From assembly GCA_030248215.1 (NCBI GenBank), contig JASANG010003573.1, forward strand, positions 1 through 64,000: a DNA stretch of 64,000 nt, in the 5' to 3' direction. The DNA is from Enoplolaimus lenunculus. Taxonomy: Eukaryota; Nematoda; Enoplea; Enoplida; Thoracostomopsidae. Positions 10,752 through 24,500 of the stretch are shown one piece after another; the first letter of the stretch is position 1; each line of letters begins with the position of its first letter. Below the pieces are notes generated by a model. It saw only the letters and a list, made by a program, of their open reading frames with translations. It did not search any database and was not told where the DNA came from. The position numbers were made by a program, and so were the translations under genes.

Positions 10752-13252
10752 TCAACCGGGTCTTTCTCTAGTAATTACAGATTCGTCAAATTTAATCATA
10801 TACGTCGTTCCGTTATGCCAATGTGCGGAAACCTTTGCTGGCTGAAAAACAAATAGTATCATAAATGTTGTGACGTTATAACCGCATTTGATTATTAAGC
10901 GTTGCCATATGGTCGTATCTTAAAAAATGCTTGTGATAAGCCACTCGGTATCACTAACTACCGAAAGGTTTTGAAATAAACAAAATATATTGTCACAAGC
11001 CTAATTATATCTTAACCAGCCACTCTGAACAGTTGGCGTGCCTGATGATAGTCATTCAGCGGCACATGTTCATAAACAACTATAGAATGTTTAATTCTAA
11101 ACTAAGCAGTACCATACAGAACCCTTCACGAAAATTCGTCATTTAAACTTACAAAATTCGATCCACACAAAATCGCTTCGACAATTCCAGCAACAAACGA
11201 AGCACAGTTTAAGTTACCTAAACAAAAGACCGTAGAAATTACAGCGCTAAAGTTCTCATTGCATAAATTATATAACTAAAATAATTAGCCTACAGAGCCT
11301 ACATTATTTATTCATATAAAATTGCTACTGTAAAAACTGCTACAAACATACAACAAAACGAAAGCAATCCTATTTACACCGTCTCAATTTTGAACGGTAA
11401 ACGGCAACTTGCTCATCGATTTCACTTTGCTCGCAAGTCTTGTTCAACAGTTAAGGGTCAGTTACACAATAATTATCACAACAGATGCATTTTAGATTTT
11501 TACGCTTCAGACCAAAATAAAAAACAACCTGAAGCCAGCAAAAGCAAATTTTAAGATAGAACAAAACAAACCTTTGTCTTTCGGCACTGAAATATATGTG
11601 TTGACTAGCGATTCCTTTTCAATGATTAAATCTGAAACAATGTTCACGATATCAAATTGTGCACAGGAAATTCTCAGGACACTTTAAGAGCGTTTTAATG
11701 ACAATGAGTTAGTTGACATTTTGGCTTAACTCAGCTAATTTCCCATCGATTTTGAATTCATGTCAAAATATACTTTGAATATCGCATGAAATTACAAGTC
11801 CGGTGTAATATGTTACCAGATTTCTGCGCCAGTATTTTACAAGCCAAACTATGAAACAAAATAATATTTTCCGTTTTTGCGAATTCATTTTAAAATTAAA
11901 TTAGCGTACATGTACAAGGATCGTCGTTGCTTCTCTCGAGCTTGTCTGCCTCGCGACCAAACAGATTCTAAAATCTTATGAAAAGAAATGTTCTCTAGTA
12001 GCGACACTGCATAATGTATATATTTTAAACGAAATTAACAAAATTTAACGGCAAACACATATTTAAAAATACCTGTACCGGTGCGATGTGTAATCTAAAA
12101 ACAAGAATCTACATTCCTATTCTATTATTAGTTTTTCAATCAAACACTACGCACCCGCCACACGATACTTTTCACAAACATAAGCATATTCAGCAGCTTC
12201 ACTTCACGTTTATATCCTTTTTCTCGGACTACAATTAAGTCGAGCATGCGACTTCCCACAAAATAGCCAAATGAAGACAACCTGTAATGAAAATCAAAAC
12301 ACCATTCGAGAGGCTGCTTTCGGAATTCCGGTTCCGAAGACCAGTATTTTTCGCTATACGGTTCCGGTAATAAATCCGGTATTTTTTCACCGGAATTTTC
12401 CGTAGTTTGGCTATTGAAAATTTTTCTCACCCGAAATTTTAAGAAAAATTGGCGTATTATTCAAACTTATATTTCTAAGATTGTCTGCCAAAGTTTTCAA
12501 TTTGTGTCATACTACGTAATTATACATACGTTTCCATGTACTGCATTTGTTTCAAGATTTTGGCATTCTAAATTGTGTATACCATTAAAAATGAATTTTT
12601 CGGTAACAAGTATTTTTAGTTTTTCGGTTCCGGTATTTTTCAACTTTCCGGTTCCGGTTTTTATAATTCCGGTGGCATCCTGCCATTCAAATATGCCAAC
12701 GAACATACCAAAGTTATTATTGACAAACCACACCTTCGTGCGCGTCAATTTAAATAATATTTCCAACATCAGAGAAGTTTTTGAAACCACAAGAAAAAAT
12801 ATTTATGAGCAAACAAGGATGCAATAACAAATCAATGTTATATCATTTGACAAACTGACACTCAGAACTCAGAAACATTAGTAGCCACATAAAACAGGTT
12901 ACACAAATAGTTATGCAAATATAGCCATAATGTAGATGTATAGAAACTATACTTGTTTTGAAGCTCTTGCACAGTATTTACACGGTTTTGCGAGTACTGC
13001 ACCATTTCCGAAAACAAAAGAGCGAACGTTGCCAAATTCACCTGAAATACAATAGAATAATTAGCACGATGCTGGTATCTTTCTTATATCGTATTATTAA
13101 CACCAACTGTAACAATTACTAGTCAAAGTGGTTGCATATTTGCAGCCCTAATGCGTCCAAATAAAAACTATAAACACTCTCACTTCTGACTTTCTCTGGT
13201 TCAAAGATTTGTCCAATATGCTTGAACTACCACGAGACGTTATCGCTTTCAT
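10752..13252 (-). CDS. TRAPPC5: TRAPP complex subunit 5 (7 exons)
   Basis: Minus-strand exons in coding order: 13252-13184, 13041-12953, 12281-12155, 11967-11910, 11631-11572, 11217-11153 and 10841-10752. All phases agree and give 185 residues (human TRAPPC5 has 188). Recognisable blocks are SSILDKSLNQRKSE, VNLATFALLFSEMVQYSQNR, FGYFVGSRMLDL, VVREKGYKREVKLL, NLFGREADKLE, ISVPKDKG, CASFVAGIVEAIL and the terminal PAKVSAHWHNGTTYMIKFDE. These follow the Bet3-family subunit end to end. The family protein is a core subunit of TRAPP, the tethering complex and Rab1/Ypt1 exchange factor acting between the ER and Golgi. The start is the ATG at 13252. The third exon ends at a GTGCGT donor. The second intron (12282-12952) holds a hAT-like MITE. 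The gene is divergent from SAS-4 and convergent with TIMP. Nothing appears broken. Confidence 0.94.
12310..12682. mobile_element. hAT-like CCGGAA MITE in TRAPPC5 intron 2
   Basis: The ends are GAGGCTGCTTTCGGAATTCC and CCGGTGGCATCCTG, diverged from the CAGGGTGCAACCGGAAT terminus. Arrays of GGTTCCGG lie near both ends. Flanks CCATTCGA (12302-12309) and CCATTCAA (12683-12690) match 7/8, an old 8-bp target duplication. Confidence 0.7.
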
Positions 13253-13373
13253 ATTCAAATTATTTAGTATTAAGATAACAGACGCTGATTATAGTGATAC
13301 ATATATCTTTACTTATTTCTTAAATAACACAATCAGTAAATACTTTAAATCATATCACTCGTTCGCCTCTGCT

Positions 13374-13460
13374 ATGAAGCTGGCGAAAGGCAATATTAAA
13401 ATATTAATAAACAGGCGTTGTGCTTCAAGTTCGACTCTTCGCGCTATGCTTTTTCGAAAG
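13374..13460 (+). other. Possible SAS-4 first coding exon (weak candidate)
   Basis: An ATG at 13374 opens 29 codons that end in AAG followed by GTACCT, a usable donor in phase 0, which is the phase required by the exon at 15534. It would place the SAS-4 start only about 120 bp from the TRAPPC5 start, making a bidirectional promoter. The encoded peptide is basic and not recognisably conserved, and other short ATG-plus-donor combinations exist in 13.5-15.5 kb. Only frame and position support it. Confidence 0.22.
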
Positions 13461-13543
13461 GTACCTATCTATTTAAATTGAGACCAATGAATTTTTAAGT
13501 CCATGACATATTACAAAATATGTGCATTTTCAAATGCAACTGC

Positions 13544-13700
13544 CAGGCCCGTAGCCAACTCACCTTGCTACGGGGCTAAAATCTTTTAGAAGGCATACAA
13601 AGCTTTGCGGTGACTTACAAGCAAGATTGAAAAAATCCTATGGGGGCCAAAATTTTTCCCGGGAGGGCTGATACCCTTACCCCCCTTGGCTACGGACCCG
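13544..13700. mobile_element. Short inverted-repeat element in TRAPPC5/SAS-4 interval
   Basis: It starts CAGGCCCGTAGCCAA and ends TTGGCTACGGACCCG, an inverted repeat of about 13 bp. AACTGC flanks both sides at slightly unequal distance. A related pair, GCGTAGCCAAAG and TTAGCTACGCCC, brackets 41607-41752. Confidence 0.5.
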
Positions 13701-15493
13701 CTAACTGCGTATTTTCGAGCAAAAATGTGCAAGTTTGCGCTGCAAATTATACAGATTTAGAACGATTAGGTACCTAGTTTAGAATATGTTAACAAACGTA
13801 GAAATCTTACTCAGTTACACTAGTGTCGTCGTAGTAGTGTCGTTGTTTATTAGAGTGTAACCAAGACCTGCCTGCTGGTGTTGCAAACAGTCGATTTCCG
13901 GCTGCGGTAAAATTTCTGCAGGTGATTCCAGTTCCATCAAATTGGGCGGTGAAATTTTCGCATATAAAACAGTTATTTTACGCTTTTTAAGCGAGTGATA
14001 ATTTCTGCATAAAATGTGTATAGCTTAGCTTTGCTATATTAGTTCCAATAACCTTAATGCTAGTAGTTCATTATCAGATTTTTAAAATGCACTAGCTAAG
14101 TATATACCAAAGAACGAATTTTGACGTTGATATGTGGCGTTAAATTGATATATTGCAAGTTTTTCCGACAACATCCTAGCCTAATTTTTGAAAATACTAT
14201 ATTTTCGTATCAATCTGTGAAGTATATAAAATTTTAAACATTAGTATATCTTGCAAAAGTATAAAAGTTATCACGATTGAGTATTCGAACTTTAAAACTG
14301 AAAGGAAGTAGATAAAAAAATCGTTTGTTGCGTTTTTAGTTCACACTCCGTATCTAGACTACCGTTAAACGTAACATAGCGGATGTGTTTGCGTTTAGCA
14401 CTGTGTGTGTTTTTATATACTTAGCTAGAAATGTGGTTGATTGAATGAATCGAAAACAAAGTACACGATTAACAAAATTGGTGGGCGGGCAAATTGGTCA
14501 ACGAAAACAACGAATAAACATTTAACAGTTGTGTGCTGTGGCAGCTTCTTACTTACTTACTAATAATATGATTAAGAAAAAGGGCCTCCTCTACATTATT
14601 CATAAATACGACACTGTAAAGTATTTGTGGCACTTCTTCGTTATAGGGTCAAAAATTAATTAAAATCGAAAAAATGGCTATTTTTGCAAGATTTTGGTAT
14701 TCTTGTGTTCAGCTCAATGCGGCGAATCAAAATACCAATTTTCAAATTTTTCCGAGTTTTTTAAAATATAGACAAATCACAACCGCTCGACGCGGTTTGA
14801 CGAGACAAACAATGGTGCAATTATTCCAGGATCAGCTCACCTGTCACTACAACGCTATTGCCTTCAGGGACTTTTTTTTTGATTATGCACCTCAGCAATG
14901 TTTTATTTTAAATCTTTCAAGGGGGCTGCCGGCCCCTAAGACACTCAAACTAGTCACCAGATAATTGCCGTTAAGAACAAGTTAAACTCAAACGCAAAAA
15001 CCTAATAAAAATTTATTCGGAAACTGTTATTTTCTGATTCATTACATAGTTTAGAGCACGAAAATACCAAAATTAAGGAGAGTCGTAATTGATATATACG
15101 TAATAGATTTAATTATACGTATGTCTCAAAACTTTCTCCGGCGAGGCGATGGAACGAAACGATTTGGGCAAATTGATTATCCTGTTTTACGAAACGCTGT
15201 ATATATACATGCTTATTTGTACAAATGCTTCATATTTGTTTAATACCTAGTTTAAATAGTTACACGACACGATAAGAATCAGACACTGAGTTGGTTGTGG
15301 TGCGCTTACAACCGGTTGGTGGCATGTAGTGACAGCTGAATAAAGTAGAGGCGCGCTACTCGTGCCCATGTGACATAGTCGTGTTTGATGACCGGGACTG
15401 GTGTGAATATGAAGCAAAATTAAGATGATTTTCACAAAACTGTGAACAGTTAGGAAGTTTGTTTAATTCAATTTAGTTTTTAAGTTATACTTA

Positions 15494-15547
15494 TGTTTAA
15501 TTTTAGAGAAAGGTGTGGGATGTTTAATTTTAGAGAAAGGTGTGGGA
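15494..15547 (+). repeat. 27-bp tandem duplication across a SAS-4 splice acceptor
   Basis: 15494-15520 and 15521-15547 are identical 27-mers, each TGTTTAATTTTAG followed by AGAAAGGTGTGGGA. Each contains a full acceptor. Only the second (after 15533) gives an open frame into the exon; use of the first (after 15506) brings an in-frame TAA within seven codons. Confidence 0.9.
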
Positions 15548-18500
15548 ATCTTCATCAAATGATACTCAGCCTGAAAATTGTATAAACTGTGGCGACATTG
15601 CTTTCGGCAACGAACAAGCAGATTTAGTAACGAACATACAATTTAGTTCTGTCGAAGCTAAATCAACTCATGGGGCGCAGAATGCAACAGACACGACTCC
15701 GAATCGTTTCGATAGTTCTGTATTACGGCAAGTAGAATCGGAACCACAAAATCAAGTACGTAAAATTAAATTTTATAATAAATTATTAAATGTATGTTAT
15801 TAAGTTAACATTTTTCGTAAAGTTTTACATGTTGTATACTTGTATAATTTGTGTATAGCAAATAAATTAGGTTAGTAATTTGTATTTAGATAAAATTGAA
15901 ATCTGGCTGCACGTGATTGTTAGAATTGTTAGACGATAAAGTTAAATTGAAAAGGTCGACTGTGGCATGAAATCTAAGAACTTGATTGTAAGAAATCACG
16001 AAAATATATCTACCTATATGCTTCTGACAAGTCACAAACAGTACTGTGGGCTGTTTGTAATTGACATTGTTCGAGAAGTGCTGAAAAATTAACGCAGAAT
16101 ATATAGACGAATTTAGAGTTGCATCCGGATCCGGGTATTCTTGTTATTCCGGGTATTTTCGCCGAAAAATTGCGGGTCTGGGTTTTTGGAGCAAAAAATG
16201 CGGGTCCGGGTTTTCCCAACAAATCATTCCGGGTCCGGTTATCGGACAAAAACCCGAAATAAAATTAGCTTAGTGATTTTAATATCTCGCGCCTTCGTTT
16301 TGAACAGTAACTGTATCATGCCTAAATTAAATAGGTTAAAGAATTTATCTGGTAATCGCACAAAGAACGCTAACTGCGTCAAATACATTAGAAACAAAAC
16401 ACTTCCAACATATCTCTTAAGACAACTATAGTATCGTATGTCATACGTAAAGGCAAACTGCAGAAGGGAAAAGTTAGTCAACATGCTTCACCTATGAGTA
16501 CTAAATGATATATTTGGGTTACGATTATGAACGTTATATTAGGAATGGTTGGAATGGTCGGGATGCTGAGACATGACATGTCTCATTTTAAGTTATTAAT
16601 TCGACAATTTACTTAATGATTACTTGAAATAAATTTTTGTGAATGAAATTAGTAGCTTCGCGTTGTGTACTTCCCATTAATATTTTACACACTGAGCTGC
16701 TATAATATAGATGGCGACAGAAATTCTTTCCTATTTGTAAAAAGATTACGACCATGTTCATTTTGTTAGTTATAAAAATTTCAGGTCCGGGTTTGTCCGA
16801 AAAATAAATCCGGGTCCGGTTTTGTATTGTTAAAAATTCCGAGTCCGGGTTTGCATTAAATATTTCGAGTCCGAGTTTTTAGACGAATTAGATATATGTA
16901 TTTATGAGTCAGAAAATTTTTTCTAACCCAATCGATGTGCTTTGCAGCTGTCGCTACTGGAACAACAAGCATTTGACGGCATGGAGTATTTACTGAATAA
17001 CTTCTCAATTCAAAGTGATTCGTCTGTTCTGCAAAATTTCATCAATCTTGTAAGTTAATTTAGCATGAAATCGATTTTCAGAGAAAACCTACCTTCATAC
17101 GTAACTTGCACTTGACAGAAACGAAGGATTCCTTATCTTTACAGTTGACTGCCCGTATTCTTTCAGACATACCAATTTGTATTTATGCTTTGAAAACGTC
17201 ATATTAATTTTTTTATTTTTTATGCGTGATTGCGCTTTGAACCTTTAAAAATTCGTCGATGAGCAAAATACCAAAAAATTTTGATGAGTCAGCCTACATT
17301 GTACAATATTGTATGCAAATTAATTACGTACGATATTTATCCACCCTTGGTTTACCTTCTACAGAGCAGCTAGACGCCTGTAAATAAAAAATCGAGCAAA
17401 AACAACAAGGGCTTTTTCAGGAAGTGGGTATTTTTCGTCCGAGAATCTTCGCAATTTCCAGCTATGGTAACGCATAGTTTATCGCACTAGATGATGCTAG
17501 TGAATAGTGCTAATCTATTCATTTTGTTTGGCATAGATATCATTACTATTAGGGGTGTGCCCATTTATCGGCATCGGTATTGGTAATAATCGACAGTTTT
17601 CGTGAGTGTCGACATCGGCACTGCGAAAAAATTGGGGATTTCTGCCGACACTTTTTGCACATAACAGGCAGTTGGAATGCTATCAATTTCACTCCTTGGC
17701 GTCTATCAGTCTTTCTGATCAGGGAAACTGTTATGTCTCTTTTGTTTATGTTTGAAAAAATTAATTGAAATGAACCTTTCTCATAAGATTATAATCGTTT
17801 ATGGTGGTTACGATTTAAGTCTTCACACAATGATGTAGTGTAGTAGTATCCTATCTGTTCTTTAAGCATGGTGTAGTAAAGTTGAAATCTGCATCGGTTG
17901 GAATCGGTAAATTTTCTAAATAAAAAGCGGCATCGACAAAATTTTGGTATGGGCACATCCTTATATAGCTGTTTTTACTGCGAAGCTATATAACACTTAA
18001 ATAATTTTTCTGAAATTAGTGTTTTTCCTCGCTATACAGCTTAATAATTAACAATGTTCTGCTCAATAAACATATTTGATTACCATTGTACATTTATGGG
18101 CACGCCCTATAGAATTTGGTTTCAAATATCTTCACCATACTGTGCTTGGAATGAGAATCAGATGTATGACGAAAAAAGCCAGATTTTGACTGATTTAATT
18201 ATGCGCGATAAGTTAGCAAGATTTTGAAATGCAAAGTTGCTTGATTAATTATAGCCAAAACCGCAACGCGGACCTGATGTATCAAATAGTGTAGAAGACT
18301 CGATATCTGTTGAATACGTAAGTGGCAGAAAGTGTATATATTTTTTTAATGTCACAGTTTAAAACTGCAAAAATAACGTCTAGTTATGCAAGGTGATACC
18401 TAACTAACAAAATCAGGATTCTCTTCTCTCAAAACCTACGTCTTTGCACAATGTTGTAAGAAACAAGTACGTACGTAACCGATATTTAAGTGTTAAAATG

Positions 18501-21500
18501 TATAAACAGTTGACTTATTTTATTTATTGATCTAGCCACGCTCAGACTCTCAACAACAGTCTTTGGAACCTTTGAGCTTTGAGTCACCTCAGATCCCGAG
18601 TGCAGTATCAGGGCAATCGACTCAGTCAGTTACTGGGACTGGATTCAACACCAGGGTGAAACAGTTTATTGCCGATGCTACTAACCCTCAGCATTTGTCA
18701 CCTGTGCTTGAAGAAGACAGCACCCGGATGTCCACAGAGCTACCTTTGAACACGGAAATTCAACAAACTTCTTTTAAAGAAGCGGCGTCTGCTTCCCACC
18801 AGATTTCGCTCACACCGGCTATAAACTCGATCATCGCTCATATCAGCGCATTGGGTCGGACTGTTGGCGTATGTACATCTCAAGAAAAGTGTAAGTTTCG
18901 AATTTAAAATTACGGTAAAATACTGAATACCAATATAAGGAGTTGAGAATCACAGTAACTGTTGTAAAAACCAAGTTAGTAGATATGTGTTTTTCATATA
19001 TATCTTATGTCGTATTGTTCTACCCGTGAGGTTTTTTAGTAGAATCTTCCAACAAAGGCACAGCTGGATTAAATAAAGTAACATTTGCTATTTTTAATTC
19101 AATGTCCGTATTTGGAAGGTAATTGTTACGGTATTTGCGTTTAAACAAGAAAAATGTATTTCAGTTGAAATTTCTCTGTTAAAATTTCGAACATTTATAT
19201 TTATGCTTTATTTATGTATTTGTTGTTTGCCCCGTAATGTCAATGCAGAAGTTTTTAAACAAACATGCCTTACTGCTCAATTTGATCGAGATTTGATCGC
19301 TGTTGATATATAAGCTATTAATCATTTAAATTGATATTTGAAATGTTTAGTTTCAGCAGATGCTACGCGTCTGACACAGAATCTCGTCCCCGATAAAATT
19401 ATGAGTCGCAATGAGGCGACTTATCCGGTTTTGACTCCACGTGTTGTTGATCTTGATGAGGATGGTGATTCTGGAATTAAGTCTGGTCACGACCAAATAA
19501 CTTCTTGTAAGTTTTCGTCTTATGGCATTTGCGAACAGGTTACTAGCAGAACTATCAAAAAAGTTACTTACAACAACATTACGACTTGGCAGACAGAGTG
19601 GATGATGTTTAATTTGGAAATTACACTATTAGATTTTTACAGTTTTGTCATTTATGTCATGTTGTTAAAAATTTGAAATTTAACAATATAAAATTTTGTT
19701 AAAAAATGATAATGAGTATCAGAGTAATAATATTGAACTGTGTTTGCATCTTATTTTATACTTATATAAAAATTATCGAGAGTATGTGTTTGTTACAGCC
19801 ACGCAATCAGGTATCACGACGCAACGTACCAACAACTATCCAGAGTTGATGTCACCAGTTGGTGAAACACCCCCTCTGATTAGGATTTTACGAAAAGAAT
19901 TTCACTCCAGCCACGATCATGGCAGTCCTGTTGACGTAACCGGAACAGCTAAACCCGATACTCATTTAGCAGATCTAGGAGAACCAAGTACTGCGAAACA
20001 TTTAGCTGGTTTACAAAAAGATGAGACTAGACGGCAAACGTCAAAGGATGTCTGTAAATGCTATAAGGTAAATATACCAAATTACAGTCTGTACAAAAAC
20101 GGTTGCCTCATTAAAAAATGTAAACTTGTTAAGTCGTTTTCTAATCATTTGTGTGTGGTCGGTTACTTCTATTTCTTAATAATTGTAATGACAATTTGAT
20201 ACAACTGCCGTATTAAAATACTGCTTGGTAATTTGTGTTGTTTAATTGAGTGTAAATAGGTTTTAGGGCGATCAAGCTCACAGTGGCGAGCAGGGAAAAA
20301 ATTTGGATGTAGAACTAGAAAATGTGTTGACCGAACTACGAAGTGAACAAGAATTTGTGCAGCGCATGAAAGAAAAATATGAAGAAGTAAGCGATGCAAA
20401 CGCTGGTTAACCTGTATCTCTTAATACGTTCGAGATAATGTAATCCTTTCTGTAGTCGTTGCTTTTTAAGTTTTGATTCAACTTACTTGTGGATTGTGCG
20501 GTGACGACCTTTAAGAATTTCTGTTAAACAAATGTGGTCATTTTATTGGTTGAGGTGTCATTTGTAGCGTTTTATATAAGGTTCTGCACTCATTGTTTTG
20601 ATAGGAACTATAGAATTTAGTAGCGGAAGTTGTGCTGTTTGAGAAACGTTCAGTTTGTGTACTTTTGGATCACATAGCAGGTTCTGTTTTGAAGCTTTTA
20701 CATGAAGCAGAAACGAGCCGGAGAACGCTAGAAGAAAAGAAACACCAATTCGAAGAACAGCAACTGCAGGAAAATGCAAGGCTTAGGTGCAGAGATATTA
20801 AAAAATGTCTTATTTTTTGTTAGAGATTGAGGTTTGTAAAATCGAAATAAATGTTCTGACTACTGTTTCCCATCGTTTTCGAAGCACGATGCTTTTAGTT
20901 TTGTTGACACGGTAGTGCCGTAGTTTCAGATTTGTACACAAACTCGGTTACCATTAGAAATAAGTGTTAGATATTGTAAAAAGCATAACATTAGAAGTTT
21001 TGTACAGTTAGTATATGAACGGACTGATGTATTTCTTCGCGATGTCACAGCCCAGTAGAATCTGTATGATGGTTTGGTAAACAAATTTGCCATTTGCCAT
21101 TCTACTGATCGAAGCGCACAGCATCAGGGTTAGTGTTGTGCACTAGCCAGGAACCGGCCGGACGGACAAAGGCATTAGCCGGCTGGCCAATAATTGCTGA
21201 TCACAGAAAAAGTTGAAACATTGTTATTCTTCAATTCTAAAACTTTTAGCTTGAAATGGTGCCTACTGTTACCATTGTTGTGAACGTTAAGATTGACTCA
21301 CTAGTTGAAACTACTTTGGTAACAGTTGTATTCCAGACAGCTCGTGTGGTGAGATATAGCGCTTCAGATGATTTGAGTTCCATTGCCTTTTTGAAAAATA
21401 TAGCGAAATCTTTCCCTGGAGTAAATAATTTTCTCATTGATCAATGAAGATTTTGAAAAGTAGAAATTTAGTTAGGTTCAACAAAAATGACCACATTCTT

Positions 21501-24500
21501 GGTTTAACTTTTGTTTGTTTGTGACGCTGTGGTGACCCGAATAATAGGGGGAGGTCCCAACTTTGACGTCCATAAATGTCTATGATCCCTACTTGTAATG
21601 CATAAATAACTCTAGGAACAAACAAATTTGAGTTCGTTCGAAACTTAAAAGCATACGATTTTAATACTATAGCGAGAGTGCCGTTGTAGAGCTGACATTT
21701 TGCGCGTTGAAAAGACTGAGAAAGCAGCGCAACGTGTTATAAGTCGAGAAAGTGAAGAAAAGCTTGTATTGCAACGAAAGGTCAGTTTATCTGCGCTTTT
21801 CTGTTTAATTTAAAGTAACATTAGGTTAAACTTCCGGCAGTAGATAATTTTGGTGGCAAATAGAACGTAATACACCATAATAATATCAATCATGCAATAT
21901 TATTGATAGTTTCAATAAGTGATTCAAGCCTTTGTGTGACGCAATAATTATTGCGAACTGCGCGCAATGGGGAAAAGCTATTTTAGCTACAAGAAGCAAT
22001 GCAGGATAAATGTGAAGTCGAAGCCCGATGGTGTGAAGAACGTGCTGGACGGCGTGAAGACAAACAAAAACACCGGAAAGAAATCGAAGCTGTCAGGCTT
22101 GACACAGAACGATGGAAACGCCGAGCGGCTCATGCTCAAAAAGATGTGGAACGATTAGAGAAAGAAATTTCCCAATTGAGGATTAGGCTGCGGAATACTC
22201 CGTTAACAAAGGTAATAACGCTCGTGTAGTTTTGACTCAATGTGGTTTTGTTTGTAACGAAAGAATTTGTTTATTAAGGTGCAACTTTTTAAAAATTTCT
22301 ACCGAGCTCTGATTATACGCGATTTCGTTAACGGTGGATTTTCTGTTTTATATCACATTGAATGGCCTATCGAGAGGTAAACCCGAATGACGAGCAGTTT
22401 AAATGTAAACAGTAATTGGTTTCAGTATATTTTCATAATTCAGGCGTTCACATCGACAGCATCAGGTCAAACCTCAGGACAAATCGTAGGCGGCCGTGGG
22501 AGATCAAAATCGGTTTCGCCGCAACGAAGGGTCACATCTGTTTATCGAAATAGCGATGGGAACGATCAATACAACACCATTCGCAAACAAGTCAGGTTTA
22601 GTATGCCATCAAATACCGGTCGGTTGTCGGCAGGAGGCAATGAAGCTAAACAAGATTTAACTATGGATAAAGACGTTGAAGCGGAAAATTGTTTCCAAGA
22701 AGACAGCAATGATGTGTTTGAGGAACAGCAAATTAGCCGATCAGACCAAGTGACTCAAACTTCAGTTGAACTGTGTCCAGCGCAAGGGAGTGGGAGCCCA
22801 ACGGAGATTATATCTTTAAACGATGGATCAACCCAAAAGTACGATCCTAATAATAACGAGGTTGGTAATAAATTGGGTTTTCGGCCATCGCAAGTGAACC
22901 ATGGTGCTACAGTGATGCCGTGTCCGTTTCAGCATTCATTGGCTTATCCGCCATTGCCACAGTATGTTTCAACTAGCTTTGGTCATATACCGCATGGTTT
23001 TCAAGGATTTTTAAGGCATCCAGGCATGTTTTCAAGTTCAGTCGGTACGTCGTATGAATGTGGAGGAAACTTAGACGCTGCAAAGCATGCTTCTAGCAGT
23101 GGTGGTTGTTTGAATACAGCAGCTACGATACAAACAAATAGGGATATTGTGGATTTGAGTGGGTTCTTGTTGAACCAAACTTCTGCGCAAAGTGTTGGGC
23201 TATCCTCTAGTACTGAAGGTCGCAATGAAGCTGGTGCTGGATCGCAAACGAAAAAGAATTCTTCAAACTTGAGAGAGAGTACTGGCGCCAGTGTTGAACA
23301 TCAATATTCCACGGATACTAATGTCGCTACGACTACAGCAGGTGGAAAAGATGTAACTAATTTACAACCACCAGATTCTGGCTTCTCGGAAGACGTGGTT
23401 TGCGAATCGTATGATTTGAAACAAAGTGACAAGAATGCTGCTTCGGTCCCTAAAGCTACTGTAAGTTCTGGATTTGCTTTGCTTTGGGTTTGATTACTTA
23501 TGCTGTCGAACGTCTGTTACTGTAACTGTGTGCTGAATAAGACTGACTATTCAGTATATTTGTTCCTAATTCTATTTGATGTGTTTGTTCGCAATTTGCA
23601 GCTTATTTATCGTACTTTGTGGTTTTAATGAACACCCTTTACTACTTTTGATTTTGTTGATTTACAGGATTCATATAACAGAGGGCAGTAATAACTCAGT
23701 GATAGAATATGGTAAACTTGATAATCAGTTACATTTTTGGAATGTTAAGACAATCCGTTTTACTTAACACTATATTTTGATTTCAGCTCGAGCGTAACTT
23801 TGTGAACGGCTGGCGAGAAATTTACTACGAGAATGGCACTATTGAGCAGCGTAATTCAGACGGTAGCAGTCGAAAGTTGACGTACAGCAACGGCGATACG
23901 TTGGAGTTTTTTGGTGATGGTAGCAAAGTAAGTTAAATTGGATGCTGCAGTCTAAAAATATGTCAAAGATAAAACTTGTTTTAAACGCTTTTCACGTTTA
24001 AATGAACATCTTTCGAAACGCATTTTGTATTATTTAACACCAGTTCTAAGTATTTAATTAACGGATAATAGCACATTTCGCCCTTTAAGAAAATATTGCT
24101 AATTCGTTAATTTGCTAATCTGATCGAATAATGAGAGAAGCCTCGAATGTGTAACTTTATTCAACATGTCGACTATCGTAAAAACGTCAAGTTCGTTAAC
24201 ATTATGTAAGCTGGGATGTTATTTGGCGGATATTATAAAAACTGTGCATTATATTTTTCTAATTTTTATTTTTCAGAAATATTATTTTTTCTCAAGCGGC
24301 ATCAGTGAATTGTACAAAGCCAATGGCGAGAAGCATGTTGTAATGTCCAGGTACGGACACGATATTATATATCATTTTAAAGAATTTGTGATAGCTAAAA
24401 CATACCACGGTTTTCTCGATTTCAAAATTCTTTCTTCTTGTTTGAATGTTTACGTCATCAGTGGATTTAATTCGTCGAACTAACGTTATTGATATTACCT

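Larger units (their letters stand above)
13253..15533. promoter_or_regulatory. Divergent 5' region between TRAPPC5 and SAS-4
   Basis: TRAPPC5 starts at 13252 on the minus strand and SAS-4 runs on the plus strand, so this 2.3 kb must hold both promoters and the missing SAS-4 start exon. No TATA or other factor site can be defended. It also holds the small inverted-repeat element 13544-13700. A 96-codon open frame at 14674-14964 shows no coding character. Confidence 0.45.

Noticed and set aside
12414-12827. 137-codon plus-strand open frame
   Set aside because: It runs through the hAT-like MITE inside TRAPPC5 intron 2 and has no conserved content.
14674-14964. 96-codon open frame upstream of SAS-4
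   Set aside because: No recognisable similarity, no suitable donor in the needed phase, and composition like its non-coding surroundings.
20623-20694. SAS-4 coiled-coil exon starting upstream at TAG or CAG acceptors (e.g. 20680)
   Set aside because: Those acceptors force stops in the phase set by the previous exon; only the AAG before 20695 keeps the coiled coil in frame.
21246-21447. Facing 63-codon frames on both strands inside a SAS-4 intron
   Set aside because: Low-complexity shadow frames. The flanking SAS-4 exons join in frame without this segment.
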